A DNA stretch of 64,000 bases from Flaccisagitta enflata (taxonomy: Eukaryota > Chaetognatha > Sagittoidea > Aphragmophora). The DNA lies in NCBI GenBank assembly GCA_965153355.1, contig OZ231127.1, positions 22,630,001-22,694,000 on the forward strand. Reading direction: 5' to 3'. Every line of letters begins with the position of its first letter. Positions within the stretch are counted from its first letter, which is position 1. The notes under the pieces were generated by a model. It saw only the letters and a list, made by a program, of their open reading frames with translations. It did no database searches and was not told the origin of the DNA. This document shows positions 22,781 to 34,065 of this stretch, piece by piece. The position numbers and the translations under genes are program-made.

Positions 22781-23575
22781 AAGAATATTTTGAATTGCGT
22801 CTAGGGGAATCGGCCGATAAAAGAATTGAAGAAACTTTCATTCTATTCTCATGCAATTCGAAAGGCTGATGGGTTGGTCTGCTGGCGTAAGTGATAAGTT
22901 GGAAATAAAACTTCAAAAATTTAATCGTTATTAAAGTAAAGTAAAGGAAGGGGAGAATGACCACCTAAAAGGATCTACTAAAAACAATTGAGAACAAAGG
23001 AAAACTGAAGGAAATAGTTGCCGCCACTGCTGATTCATCGTTTAAATGGTCATAATTCCGAGACTGCAGCCCTTCAACCCCCCTTCAAATTGCCACCAAC
23101 ACGCCTCTAAAATTCTCCTCTGCTCTCAACAGTCTACACATAAAAAGTCCTTTTTCAAAAGAATAAGTGCTTCACGTTTCCCCTCTCATCTCAGTCTCAG
23201 TCTCTTTCCCCTCTTGTAATTCATTCGTGACGTCACAGCTTTTATCCTATTCTTGTAACTTTCACTCTTTAAATGTTCTTAAAAAAGTGGTCTTTTGTAG
23301 AACTATATGTACATAAGGAGTCAATTGTTCAAATTCCCTTTCTATTCTCCATTGTTGAGCTCGCACATGTTCAATTTGTCAGCCTCTGGCCCTGAGTCTG
23401 AGATAGCTTCGCTATTTTCTCCTTACGGCAATCGTTTCAGACAAAGAAAGTAGTCTTACTTTCATTCTTATTTAACTTTATTCTCTTATTACAATGTTAT
23501 TCATCCACCTTAGTTCCTTGTTATGTCTGTCATCACAGCTCAGATTAGCGTTTAAACGAACGGCCATACTGAGCA

Positions 23576-23577
<2 letters not shown>

Positions 23578-23636
<59 letters not shown>
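23578..23636. repeat. (CTTT)n microsatellite
   Basis: About 15 tandem copies. Confidence 0.95.
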
Positions 23637-23637
<1 letters not shown>

Positions 23638-25579
23638 CAGCCGTTTCATTCCTCCACCATTCCATTCTGTTTCTGTTTCTCTTCAATTGAAGCTAGTCAA
23701 AGACTCAAAGCGAAGTATTTCCTTATCTAGGCGGCGATATCAGCGGGGGTAAAAAAGCTCGCTCGAAAATCATTTTTAGCAATTTGACTAAAGTGAGGGC
23801 GCTGAATAAAACTGTGGAAATCATATGTCTTCAGCATTACTCGTTTTGGTGTTGTTCAAACATTTTTATTATAAAAAGACGGGAAAAAAGGTAACACTTA
23901 TCCTACGACTTCTTTCTAAAACTCATCTCCAATGACATTTTCTCTAAGTCAGAGTTACCTTTCCAATGTATCATTACGCGTTGAGAAAGAAAGACAGACT
24001 GGCTAAAACAAACGAAAAAATAGACAAAGAGATACGCTGATACGTATAAATTGCATCAGAACACCAAAGGTGAATCCGACTGCATGCAGTAATCTGTAAA
24101 ACGCCATTTGGCGCCTCAAAAAAATGTTTCCGTAGAGAGTTAATGTTAGTGCGTCTCTCACTACAGCATAATAAGACGGCAATGATGACAAGGAAAATTG
24201 CTTCATAAAAATCCCCTTTACTTTAGTCTTCATCCGAGTAGGGAAGTAGGTCTAGTAAGAAAAGTGAAATATCTGCCAAATCTTATGAGTAACATCGATG
24301 AAAAAAAGATTGACCATAATACATGTGAAATACTATAGATTGAAAAAAAATATGACTGTCTGTGCTTAAGTTGACCTTTACGTCCCCGGACTTTAACTCT
24401 GAGCGCATGAACAGAAAATTGTATAAAACATTGTGTCAATTGATTTAATATCAAAAATCGTGGGTGCTTTTATCTCCTAATTTTCATTTGAAATCCAAAG
24501 CAGAACTTAACACTTTACCCGCCGGTGCCGTTGCCGGGATTGTAGAAGCTAGCGTTTGGCCGTAGTGATTTTATCTTACACGCAGTTGAATTTGATTTCA
24601 GAGCAAAAGCTGAACTGTTGAGATCTACGGGCTAACCGTTTTCAAGCTCTACCTTATCAGAGGCTGGAGTGAACGATTCGGTGAAGAAATATCCGCAATA
24701 CGCGAGAAATGCGCTAATTTTCTTTCCTTCTTTATTTTCCCACTTAATCCAAGGTTACCTCTCCCGCGAATTATTCATTCGATAAACCGATAATACTCAA
24801 TTCTTTTCGTGGTCGTAGATTTGTTCACACATGGTTCACGAATCGTTGTCTAGGCAATCAAATCTATTGTCACGGTGGTTCCACTAAGTTACAGTTCAGA
24901 TATTTGGTGAAAAAAGTCAAATATTTGTAGATTTTGGCTTTCACACGAGCTGGGATGAGGACAGTTCTTACTCTGAAGACCGAACATACTGGTTATTTTT
25001 CACTTGTTTCCTGAAATGGTTAGAAATCGGCCAAATCCACATTTTATGTGCATTTCGAGTAAGACAAAGCGTCCAAAGAACCAGATAGAACATACATTAA
25101 TTTGCTGAGATATTAACCAGATTTCGTGAGAGTATTTCACGTGGGTTTTAGTAATCGGAAAAGTATGTGAAAACGTTTAAAAAAATGATATTGGCAGCTC
25201 GGGCCATCTCTCCATGACACTTCATTTGACGACACCTTTCTAAAAAAATACTACCAACGGTATTATTTCACCCTCCGATACACTTTTGAAGGTTGGGCAC
25301 TCAAGAAATATCACTCGGCCCGCACGTTAACCCCCCAGTTTGGATCCACCCATCCAAATCCCAAAACGGGGCGAAAAACCCAATCACCCTCTGTTAGGGG
25401 ACGAGCTACAACTCAAAATTTCTAAGGCTTAAAGCGCATCTCGTTTTGAAAAAAATTCGCCCCCTGAAGTGTTGAATCATTGAAGGCGCAAATCACCACT
25501 GTCTAGGCGTTCTTGGTTTTGTTCGACAGAGATTTGATTTCTCTTGCCGTCGGCTTTAACTAAACATTATTTTCTTCTT
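23637..25579. other. Non-coding, no repeats recognised
   Basis: I see no conserved open frame, RNA gene or tandem array here. Confidence 0.45.
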
Positions 25580-25860
25580 AGGGGCCCCTAAGGGCCCCCA
25601 AAAAAGCCCTTATTGAGAATTTTTTTTTTTTTAAAAAGTGAGGTGCAATCAATAAGAAATTGTTTGATTTGCCTAGATCCAAAATCTTGTATTTTCACTT
25701 TTTTGCAAAAAACTTTGAAAAATTTTTGTGTTGCGCGTCAGGGAATATTTTTTTGAAAAATGGTTTTCAAAAGTGGGGTGCAATCGATAGGAAATTGTTT
25801 AATTCGCTTAGATCCAAAATCCTTTAAGCTTACTTTTTTTTTTAAATTTTAAAAATTTGG
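25580..25860. repeat. Dispersed repeat, copies 2 and 3 in tandem
   Basis: Two related units (starting near 25580 and 25740) share GTGCAATCGATAGGAAATTG-like and TAGATCCAAAATC sequence with 7805-7975. Class unknown. Confidence 0.6.
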
Positions 25861-25930
25861 TTCGGGGCGAGTTCAAAGAAAGAACGAAAAAAATGAATGT
25901 CGGTTTTCTCTTTTACTTGTTAAGTATGAA

Positions 25931-26089
25931 CAAGGCCGGATACACGGCCAATACCAGTCGCGGACGGGTGGGCAGGGGCGGAAATGCGCGTTTTCGCACT
26001 CTCTCTACTCGATCACCACGGACCAACCAACCGACCAACTGATGGACGGACGGACAAAGCCTCTTATAGAGTCGCTAGTCCGCGACTAA
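25931..26089 (+). mobile_element. Helentron/HINE-like repeat, GTCGCGGAC subfamily
   Basis: CAAGGCCGGATACACGGCCA, then AGTCGCGGACGGGTGGGCAG. The core is CCAACCAACCGACCAACTG, followed by AAAGCCTCTTATAGAGTCGC and GTCCGCGACT plus CTAA. The 5' AGTCGCGGAC is exactly complementary to the 3' GTCCGCGACT. Length 159 bp. Confidence 0.7.
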
Positions 26090-26471
26090 AAAGGCCGTAA
26101 CTTCTAAACTATTGATGCGATTGTCCTGAAATTTGAAATACTAGCTGAAGTCATGCTTCTCGACGTACGAGCCAAAAATCTCGATTGTGGACCGTCGTAA
26201 AGTTGAACACTTCTTTGCCTACCTCTGTGCCAAAACCCCGCAGACCCGGTGAAACTAAACAAAGTAAGATAAACACCAGCTTTAGCTGTGATTGCCCCCT
26301 CGAGATTCAGCTTCCTTTTTAAAGATGGTTCAAGTGCTCAATCCCCGCCCTTCGCTACCACACAAAAATAAAACAAAAAGAGAATCAACGATCAATAGAA
26401 GTGAATATCTGTATATGTGAAATTCTTTCTTTTTACAAGACAGCCTTTTTTGCCTAGTGAGGAGATAAATC

Positions 26472-26571
<100 letters not shown>

Positions 26572-26825
26572 CGAGTGTTTTGGACTTGACAGTGATTGGC
26601 AGCTTGATGAATTTGGAAAAACGATCAAGAAAAGTTTGCTGTTCTGAATGTGAAAGCAAAGTACTTGACCGCCATTTTCTCGTTTTGTCTGCGTCAGCTT
26701 TAACACCGACTACCTATCACCTATCCCTCCACACATCTCCCTTATTCTAACCCCTGACCCACACCACCTCTCTTTCTCCCCCCCCCCTTCCTCCATTTTT
26801 TCTGTTTGTCTCTTCATGTCCGCAT

Positions 26826-26911
26826 CTTTTTTTCTTTCTTTCTTTCTTTCTTTCTTTCTTTTTTTCTTTCTTTCTTTCTTGTCTGCATTTTTCTTTTTTT
26901 CTTTCTTTCTT

Positions 26912-26989
<78 letters not shown>
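26826..26989. repeat. (CTTT)n followed by (CT)n
   Basis: CTTT runs at 26826-26880 and 26890-26916, then pure CT to 26989. Confidence 0.95.
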
Positions 26990-26990
<1 letters not shown>

Positions 26991-27318
26991 AAATGAAGGG
27001 GGGGGGGCTAAAAAGGAGATTATATACATAAGCTAGTAGCCCTGAGGAACGTCAGAACCCCGGGTCTGGAAGTGGAAAAGAAGGCAAAGGGGAAAAGTCG
27101 CTTCAACTCGCATTTCTAACGTAAACAATATCTTGTGAAGAACATGACGAAAAACATTCTACCACCGTTTATGTAGAGATGAGGGTAAATACGGCAGCCA
27201 TAGCCAAATTGAGATAGAAGAATGAAAAGAATGGGAACAGAGAGAATAACGAAAGATAGGGAGAAGGAGAGGGAGAGGAAAAAAAAAGCAGAAGTAGGAG
27301 AAGTGGGAAAAGTGGAAG

Positions 27319-27495
27319 TAAAAGAAGAAGAAGAAGAAGAAGAAGAAGAAGAAGAAGAAGAAGAAGAAGAAGAAGAAGAAGAAGAAGAAGAAGAAGAAGA
27401 AGAAGAAGCAGAAGAAGAAGAAAAAGAAGAACAGGAAGAAAGAAAGAAAAAGAAAAAGAAAAGAAAAAAGAAAAAAAAAAAAAGAAAAAGAAATT
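27319..27495. repeat. (GAA)n and A/G-rich tract
   Basis: Pure GAA from about 27319 to 27410, decaying into A-rich purine sequence. The Glu-rich (+) and Leu/Phe-rich (-) frames are artefacts. Confidence 0.95.
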
Positions 27496-27872
27496 AAAGA
27501 AAAAAGAGCAAGGGAAAGGGAGAAAAGAGAAAAATTGGCAAAAATCTGATAAGTCGTGTAAGAACATAAACACACGTCCCTGAGTAGGCAAATATGACAA
27601 GCCTTGCACTGGCAAACCCAAGTATACAAGCGGATGATGTATCATACTTCTCCTATCAGCATTAAAGTTGAATAGCCGCAAATTCAATCCAAACCGGATA
27701 TTTAGGATATTTAGTGACCCAAATCGATTATATTTTACTCATTCTGCAATCTACACGCAACTCCAAAAATTCTTTTGTCGTGACTCAGTTTTTAGCCGTC
27801 TGGTCGAGGCCCGAAATCGAGGCCAGGCCGGAAGTTATACACCTTCTTGTCGGGCCGCACAGAAAAGGCGGA

Positions 27873-28050
27873 CACCTATAAGTCGCGTGCGAGACTTACA
27901 TAGTGACTTAGACATAGAATGACTAAGTAAACTTTTAAATGACTTAAAATGACATTTGGAAATAAAATTGATAAAAGAAAGTGTGACGGACCGACAGACC
28001 GATGGATGGACGGACAAAGCGAGGTGTAGAGTTGCGTGTACATGTTTTTT
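27873..28050 (+). mobile_element. Helentron/HINE-like repeat, ACACCTATAAGTCGCG subfamily
   Basis: AAGGCGGACACCTATAAGTC and GCGTGCGAG at the 5' end, then AATGACTTAAAATGAC units and a CGGACCGACAGACCGATGGA core. The end reads GTGTAGAGTTGCGTGTACAT with the hairpin's right half lost. Confidence 0.6.
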
Positions 28051-28534
28051 CGTGGTTCGGTCAGTTGGCGCTTTCCTTGTTGTCAATTGCGATGTAAAAT
28101 ATAACGAACTCGGTCCACTCAAAGGCGACTGATATTGGTCATGAGTGTCAACGTATCTGGCCATATTTCCTCGAGAGTGCTTCTCTCGGCGCTGAAATTC
28201 TTTATTTAGTATAAACAACTAACAAAAAAAAACAAAAACAAAAAAAAACACACATACAAAACAGGAGCAAAAACTAACTTCAAAAAAGAAAAGCAGATTA
28301 CCGTAGCTCGTAGGGAAAGAATAAAAAGAATAAGAAAAAAAAATCCCCCTGGTTTATCTCCTTTTGGCGGGCAACCTGAGAATCGATTAGTTTCACTCTT
28401 TTCCGTTGCCGTTGGCCTTTCTTTTTTTCCTTTCATGTCCCCCTTTTTTGTTCAGACAAAAAAAAATAAGGAATTGAATAAATGAAATAAGAGAAAAAAA
28501 ATCAAAAGAACAAGAAAAGCTGGGTTACAAGTCA

Positions 28535-28696
28535 AATTATCGTCGCGGACAGATGGAGCAGGTGCGGAGAAGCGTTTTTTTTTTGCTTTTCGTGACTCGA
28601 GAACGGACGGTCGGATGCACGGACGGTCGGATGTACGGACGGACGGACTGACGGGCGTGCGGGTAGATAGAGCCTCTTATAGATTCGCGAATCCAA
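28535..28696 (+). mobile_element. Helentron/HINE-like repeat (diverged)
   Basis: GTCGCGGACAGATGGAGCAG near the start, ACGGACGGTCGGATG core, and GAGCCTCTTATAGATTCGCG at the end. The hairpin is weak. Confidence 0.45.
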
Positions 28697-28916
28697 GAAA
28701 AAGAGGATGAAAGTTTTTAGGTGAGAGGACGGATATTGGAGCCAGAAATCTTTTAGCAAAGATGCGGGAAAACAGGTGAAATGAATTCAAACTAGTGGCG
28801 TTCGCCATATTGTGTTCCACGAAAACTTGATTTGGCGTGAAAAAGAAAGGCAATAATTCAAAAAACAAATCTAATAATAATAACCAGACAAATCTGTGTT
28901 GTACATAATGGCCGCC

Positions 28917-29068
28917 TGTGGGCGGCCTTACTATCATCCATGGGCGGCCTCACTGCCGCCTGTGGGCGGTCCCACTGCCGCCTGTGGGCGGCCCCACTAC
29001 CTCCTGTGGGCGGTCCCACTGCCACCTGTGGGTGGTCCCACTGGCACCTTTGGGCGGTCCCACTGCCG
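28917..29068. repeat. 22-bp GC-rich minisatellite (7 units)
   Basis: GGCGG recurs at 28921, 28943, 28965, 28987, 29009, 29031 and 29053. Each unit contains GGCGG and CCGCC, so it can fold on itself. A (TG)n tract follows directly. Confidence 0.9.
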
Positions 29069-29120
<52 letters not shown>

Positions 29121-29152
29121 TGTGTGCGTGTGTTTGTGTGTATATGTGTGTG
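29069..29152. repeat. (TG)n microsatellite
   Basis: About 85 bp of TG with a few interruptions. Confidence 0.95.
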
Positions 29153-29154
29153 AC

Positions 29155-29352
29155 TTACATCGGAGAAAACTGGGTGATGTGGCTTACATCTGAGAATTCT
29201 GAACTGTGTGACATACATCGGAGAAAACTGGGTGGTCTGGCATACATTGGAGAATTCTGGGCTGTGTGACATACATCGGAAAAAACTGTGTGGTGTGGCA
29301 TACATCTGAGAATTCTGGGCTGTGTGACATACATCGGAGAAAACTGGGTGGT
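29155..29352. repeat. 58-bp dimeric minisatellite, short array
   Basis: Alternating 29-bp half-units share GTGTGACATACATCGGAGA and end AAACTGGGTG or ATTCTGGGCT. Three and a half dimers. The long array of the same satellite is at 40553-41745. Confidence 0.9.
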
Positions 29353-29354
29353 CA

Positions 29355-29545
29355 CCCTGTGAATTCCATCCGGTAAAAGATTTGTGGCAAAGACACCTTT
29401 CAAAACCGCTTCCCCGTGTTCAGTTATAGCATGGAGACTTCCGATAAAATAGGGGCAAAAAAATTCCCTTACAAACTTTCCCTGCAATGCCCCATTTGTT
29501 ATGGGTTGTAAGTACAAGCCACATGAAGCAATTTCTATAAGATAA
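29355..29545 (-). other. Cryptic conserved reading frame, copy A
   Basis: The minus strand reads EIASCGLYLQPITNGALQGK, then FVREFFCPYFIG and VLKGVFATNLLPDG, with no stop for about 60 codons. Copy B (40362-40550, +) gives a clearly homologous peptide, and about half the differing codons are synonymous. It looks like a remnant of a once-coding sequence inside a repeat. No family recognised; no start codon or splice sites assigned. Confidence 0.4.
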
Positions 29546-29576
29546 GGTAACTTCTTAAGCTTATATCTCCCGAACG

Positions 29577-30081
29577 AATTGAGCAAATGACCTCAACTTG
29601 GACTCATTTTAAAGAACAGACAAAACTCTTTAAAATGAGCCCAAGTTGAGATCATTTGCTCAATTCATCAAGGAGCAAGAGTCTTCCAAAGTTGATGTTA
29701 TTTTCAGAAAAATGGCAAAGACCCATACTACTTTGAGAGTTTGTATCTTCTCAACAAAATGAGCAAATAAACTCATCTTGGGCTCATTATAAAGAACAGA
29801 CAGATCCCTTTTAATCTCAAAATAAGCCCAAGTTTAGGTCATTCACTCAATTTGTTATTTTCAGAAAAATGGCAAAAACCCTTGCAACTTAAAGCGCTTG
29901 TATCTCTTAAACAAACAGAGCTCAAGACCTCAACATGTGCTCATTTTAAAGAACAAAGTGCTCTTTAAAATTAGCTCAAATTGAGGACATATGCTCAATT
30001 TGTTTAGGAGCAACTGTCTTTCAATGTTTATGTTATTTTCAGAAAAATGCTAAGCAGGTGGGCGGCAGCAGTAATGCGATA
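29577..30081. repeat. Hairpin block with TTGAGCAAATGA arms
   Basis: Inverted arms AATTGAGCAAATGACCTCAA.. and the complement (29577-29614 against 29628-29665, two mismatches in 38) form a hairpin. Weaker versions follow near 29755-29860 and 29915-30000, separated by TTATTTTCAGAAAAATGGCA. Part of this block (from 29653) is duplicated at 34066-34494; related hairpins lie at 40055-40340. Confidence 0.8.
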
Positions 30082-30430
30082 CACTGCATGGCCTAACGGT
30101 AGTTACTCGGAAAAAATGCCTCGGCATAGCAGCCCATACTGGGTGGTAGTATGGACCCTCCCCATCACATCCACACTAAGAGCCAAATGTTCTACTTGGA
30201 TATTAGGCCAAAATGGCCTATTATGGCCATTTTTCAGGTCATTTTGGCTCTACCATGGGATTTACAGCTTTTTTTATCGTTTGACTGGATTTCTTTCTCT
30301 GAAACTAATGCCAACGGGTGATTTATCAACCTATGGATACATATCAGGCCAAAGCAAGAAGAAAATCTGGTCCAATTGACCTAATATGGCCTAATTTTAG
30401 GCCAAAAATCCATTTTCTTGACTCCCAAGC

Positions 30431-30431
30431 G

Positions 30432-30472
<41 letters not shown>

Positions 30473-30570
30473 AATGTTTTTGTTATTGTTATTGTTGTTG
30501 TTATTGTTGTTGTTGTCGTTAATGTTTGTTATTGTTATTGTTATAGTTGTTGTTGTTGTTGTTGTTGTTG
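30431..30570. repeat. (GTT)n array, left arm
   Basis: Pure GTT at 30431-30472, then interrupted GTT/ATT runs. Confidence 0.9.
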
Positions 30571-30883
30571 GGCTGTGGCTCTGACAGGGTTAATAGCCTG
30601 AGTTTTTACACATCGAAACCCAAATCCCAGCCACAAAGCCCAATTCCCAACCTCGTGGCCCAATTCTAGCCTAAAAGCCCAATTCGCAGCTTGAAGGCTT
30701 AAATCGCTGCTTGAAGTCCTTAATCCTAGAGAATCAAGAAGGAGAAGGAGAAGATTCCCCATATGTGTGAAAGAATGGGTCATTGAACCCTTCAGGGCCG
30801 CTGCCCTGCACTTTCCCTCAGCTTCAATCAGAACCTTCTTTTGCAAGACACATGTACCGCTGACCATCTAACACTTTTACAAC

Positions 30884-30886
<3 letters not shown>

Positions 30887-30916
<30 letters not shown>

Positions 30917-30933
30917 CATTGCCATTGTAATGG

Positions 30934-30968
<35 letters not shown>

Positions 30969-30969
30969 G
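30887..30969. repeat. (GTT)n array, internal
   Basis: Two GTT runs split by a short CATTGCCATTGTAATGG spacer. Confidence 0.9.
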
Positions 30970-31194
30970 CTGTTGTAGTTGTTTATTCTGTTATTGTTAG
31001 TTGTATATAATTGCAGAGAATCCCACTTCCTTTCTCATCATGCAATGCGTGTATTTCATTCTTAAAGTGTGTTTTTTAAAAGTTATCCAGACAAGGCGTG
31101 TGCGGTTGGGGAGGGGCAGTGATAAACAAGTCATCCGAGTATCACACACAGTCAGCAGCACCCATTGCCCTGTTTGGTGTATTTAGGTGATGTG

Positions 31195-31870
31195 AGGTGA
31201 GAGCAGGGTAGCGCCCCCAAAGGGCTGATGTCAAGTAGAACATACATCCAGGAAAGAGGTTCGGGGGCAACATAAGTGATCTGGATGGGGGCTCTAAGCC
31301 TAAGAGGGATGATTTGAGACTTGTGAGGACTGATTTCAGGCTGAAGAGTCCAGATTTCAGCCCTCAATAGGCTGGACTGGGGCCCAAGGCCTTGGGAGGG
31401 GGATGGATGGACAGACAGATGGATGGGTAGCTGGATGGATGAATGTATGGAACTTCACCCCTATGTTCTACAGGACATTGGCCCTTTTGGGCCGCTACCC
31501 AAAAAGGTTAACCAAGTTTTTTGGAAGGAGCAGTAATGCCAAAAATGCGCTGCCCACCCGCACATGACTTGTACTGAAGATTTGCATCTGGATAACTTTT
31601 GAAAAACGAAACAGATTGTATGATGAATGGAAGAGGGATTCTCAACAATGATGCTAACAATGATGCAACAATTTAAGACTTCAAGCTGCGATTTGGGCTT
31701 TGAGGCTTGAATCAGGCCATGAGGTTGGGATTTGGGCTTTGTGGCTGCAATTTGGGTTTTGAGGCTGGGATTTGGACCTGAAGGCTGGCATTTGTGCCTC
31801 AAAGATATGATTTGGGCCTCAAGGCTGGTATTTGGGCTTCAAGGCTGGTGTTTGGGCCTTGAGTTTGAGA
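31195..31870. repeat. GC-rich module with 21-bp-type minisatellite
   Basis: Contains GTAGAACATA, TACAGGACATTGGCCCTTTT and GGGCCGCTACCC signatures shared with the modules at 33.7, 38 and 63 kb. Tandem units around 31675-31870 carry GGCTTTGAGGCTGGGATTTG. Confidence 0.65.
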
Positions 31871-31946
31871 CAGACAAAGGAGGAGAAGGAGAAGGAGAAA
31901 TTTCCCCATATGTGTGAAAACAGGCTATTAACCCCCTCAGAGCTGC

Positions 31947-32004
31947 TGCCCAACAACAAAAACAACAACAATGACAATAATGACAATGTAACAACAACAA
32001 AAAG

Positions 32005-32068
<64 letters not shown>

Positions 32069-32093
32069 TCATCATCATCAACAACAACAACAT

Positions 32094-32150
<57 letters not shown>
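31947..32150. repeat. (AAC)n array, right arm
   Basis: AAC repeats with a few ATC units, the complement of the GTT array in the left arm. Confidence 0.9.
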
Positions 32151-32151
<1 letters not shown>

Positions 32152-32891
32152 TAAGTTAAAACAAATTTTTGGCCTGAAAAATGCTTTAGATTAGGCCATA
32201 TTAGGTCAAATGAACCAGGTTTTCTTCTTGCTTTGGCCTGATATGTATCCATAGGTTGATAAATCACCCAATGGCATCAGTTTCAAAGAAAAAAATCCAG
32301 TCAAATGAAAAAAAACACGTAAATCTCATGGTAGAGCCAAAATGACCTAAGAAATGGCCATATTAGGCCATTTTGGCCTAATTTCCAAGTAGAACATTTG
32401 GCTCTTAGTATGGATGTGATGGGTAGGGTCCATACTACCACCCAGTATGGGCCGCTATGCCGAGGCATTTTTTCCGAGTAACTACCGTTAGGCCATGCAG
32501 TGGATAACCACCTATAAGCGCCAAAAAATCAAAAAAAGTATAGTTTGACTGATCGATGGATGGGCTAGTTTTTTGCATAAATGTACCAAAATAGAAGGTT
32601 TTCCCACAAGTAGAGGTCTGAATTTGAAGATCAAACCATGGTGGCAAAACTATAGGCTTCCTATGGCCATGAAAAAATCCCCCTAGCAAGCTTATGGTTT
32701 TGCCAACAAGGTTTTTTATTTGATTTCACACCCCAACTTAAATCCTTCTTTTATTGGACATTTGTGCAAAGGGCTCAAGTATATCAATATATGAAACATG
32801 ACCCAATTCCGGACCACCCTAGTGTGGATGGGGGGGGTGTGGATGCCCCTGCCCACCCATCTGCAACAGGATTATGACCCCGCGTCACTTT

Positions 32892-33452
32892 TTAGTCGCG
32901 TGCTACGCGACTCTACACCCCGCTTTGTCCGTCGGTCGGTCGGTTGGTCGGTCGGTTGGTCGGTCGGTTGGTCCGTCACACTTTACTTTTTTTATTCGTT
33001 TTATTTCTACTAACTCATTTTAGGTCAATTGGGTTATTTATAGTCAAATTAGATCATTTTAAGTCATTTTAAGTCATTTTTAGTCAGTTTAAGTCAATTT
33101 AAGTCATTTGAGTTATTTCAATAATTTTCATCATTTTTGAGATTTTAGGTCTGTTTAAGTCAATTTAGGTCAGTTTAATTCAATTTCAGTAATTCTAGGT
33201 CAATCAAATTCTTTTAAAGTCATTTTAAGTCGATTTAAGTCAATTTAAGTCATTATAGTCACTAAATCATTTTAGTCATTTTAGGTCAATTTAAGTCAAA
33301 TTAGGTCATTTTAAGTCATTTTAGGTCATTTTAGATCATTTTAAGTCATGTTACATATATCAAATTCAATAAAAGTCATTTTAGTTATGTGGTTATGTAA
33401 TAAGCTAATTACATATTTAAGTCTCGCACGCGACTTATAGGTGTTGGCCTTG
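32892..33452 (-). mobile_element. Helentron/HINE-like element, 561-bp copy with empty site
   Basis: Read on the minus strand: CAAGGCCAACACCTATAAGT, CGCGTGCGAGAC, then about 400 bp of degenerate AATGACTTAA units, a (CCGA)n/(CCAA)n core, ACAAAGCGGGGTGTAGAGTC and the hairpin AGTCGCGTAGCACGCGACT with CTAA. The flanks form one A/T run. The paralogous segment at 35276-35282 has only seven T and no insert, so the element is defined as CAAGG...CTAA with no target duplication. No coding frame. Confidence 0.75.
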
Positions 33453-33694
33453 TTTTAGTCCAAAAGACCGGCTTCTGGGTCTGAGAGGCTTGATTTTGGG
33501 TCTTGGAGGTCTGATTTGCAGTGTGAAAGGCCTGATTTGGGATCTGAAGGTCCAGATCTGCAGGCCTTTTTTTAGTGAATTTTTTGACAGAGCCAGTTGG
33601 GCTGTCCCTGCCTAATCTTACAGAGCCTGACGGAAAACCAGCGAGCCCGATAAAAAATTACCATTTTTATCAAATTTTTTAGCGTTTGAGTGTT

Positions 33695-34065
33695 TAATAT
33701 GCCTTCAGTGGCCTGAATCAGGCCTGAAATATGCCCCCTCAGGACGTCTGGAAATTCCCCCTGTTTTTCTACAGGACATTGGCCCTTTGGGGCCGCTGCC
33801 CTGCTCTCGCTCCACTTTTTTGGGCAGCGGCCCCGAAGTGGACGAAGTCCTGTAGAACACAGGGGACTTTTGTTCGTTCGTTCGTTTGTCCGTTTGTTCG
33901 TCCCCCCTCATCCAGCTCTCAGGCCTCATATTTGGCCTCTGAGACCTTAAATCTGGCCTCCAGGCCTCAAATCCAGCCTCTCAGGCCTCAAATCAAGCCT
34001 CTCAGGCCTCAAACCTGGGCCTTCAGGCCTCAAATTGGGCTTCTCAGGCCTCAAATCCAAATTCT
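33695..34065. repeat. 21-bp minisatellite module, copy 1
   Basis: Nearly the same as 37948-38341. It holds CTACAGGACATTGGCCCTTT, its inverted counterpart with GTCCTGTAGAACACAGGGG, a (GTTC)n run, then 21-bp units around CAGGCCTCAAATC that translate as ASQASNP heptads. Confidence 0.8.

Larger units (their letters stand above)
30082..32502. mobile_element. 2.4-kb foldback transposon with GATA target duplication
   Basis: The element starts CACTGCATGGCCTAACGGTA and ends with its complement. Arms of about 340 bp (30082-30420 and 32155-32502) pair. Each arm is followed inward by a trinucleotide array (GTT at 30431-30570, AAC at 31950-32150). GATA flanks both sides (30078-30081 and 32503-32506), and the duplicated segment at 34491-34494 has a single GATA and no insert. 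The middle holds GC-rich modules and a 21-bp-type minisatellite. There is no transposase frame. The CAC start plus 4-bp target duplication recalls the CMC/Chapaev group, an inference only. Confidence 0.85.

Noticed and set aside
32798-33013. Frames reading RDSTPRFVRRSVGWSVGWSV and similar (also 28.5, 51.8 and 61.4 kb)
   Set aside because: They are translations of the CGGT/GGTT core of the Helentron-like repeat.
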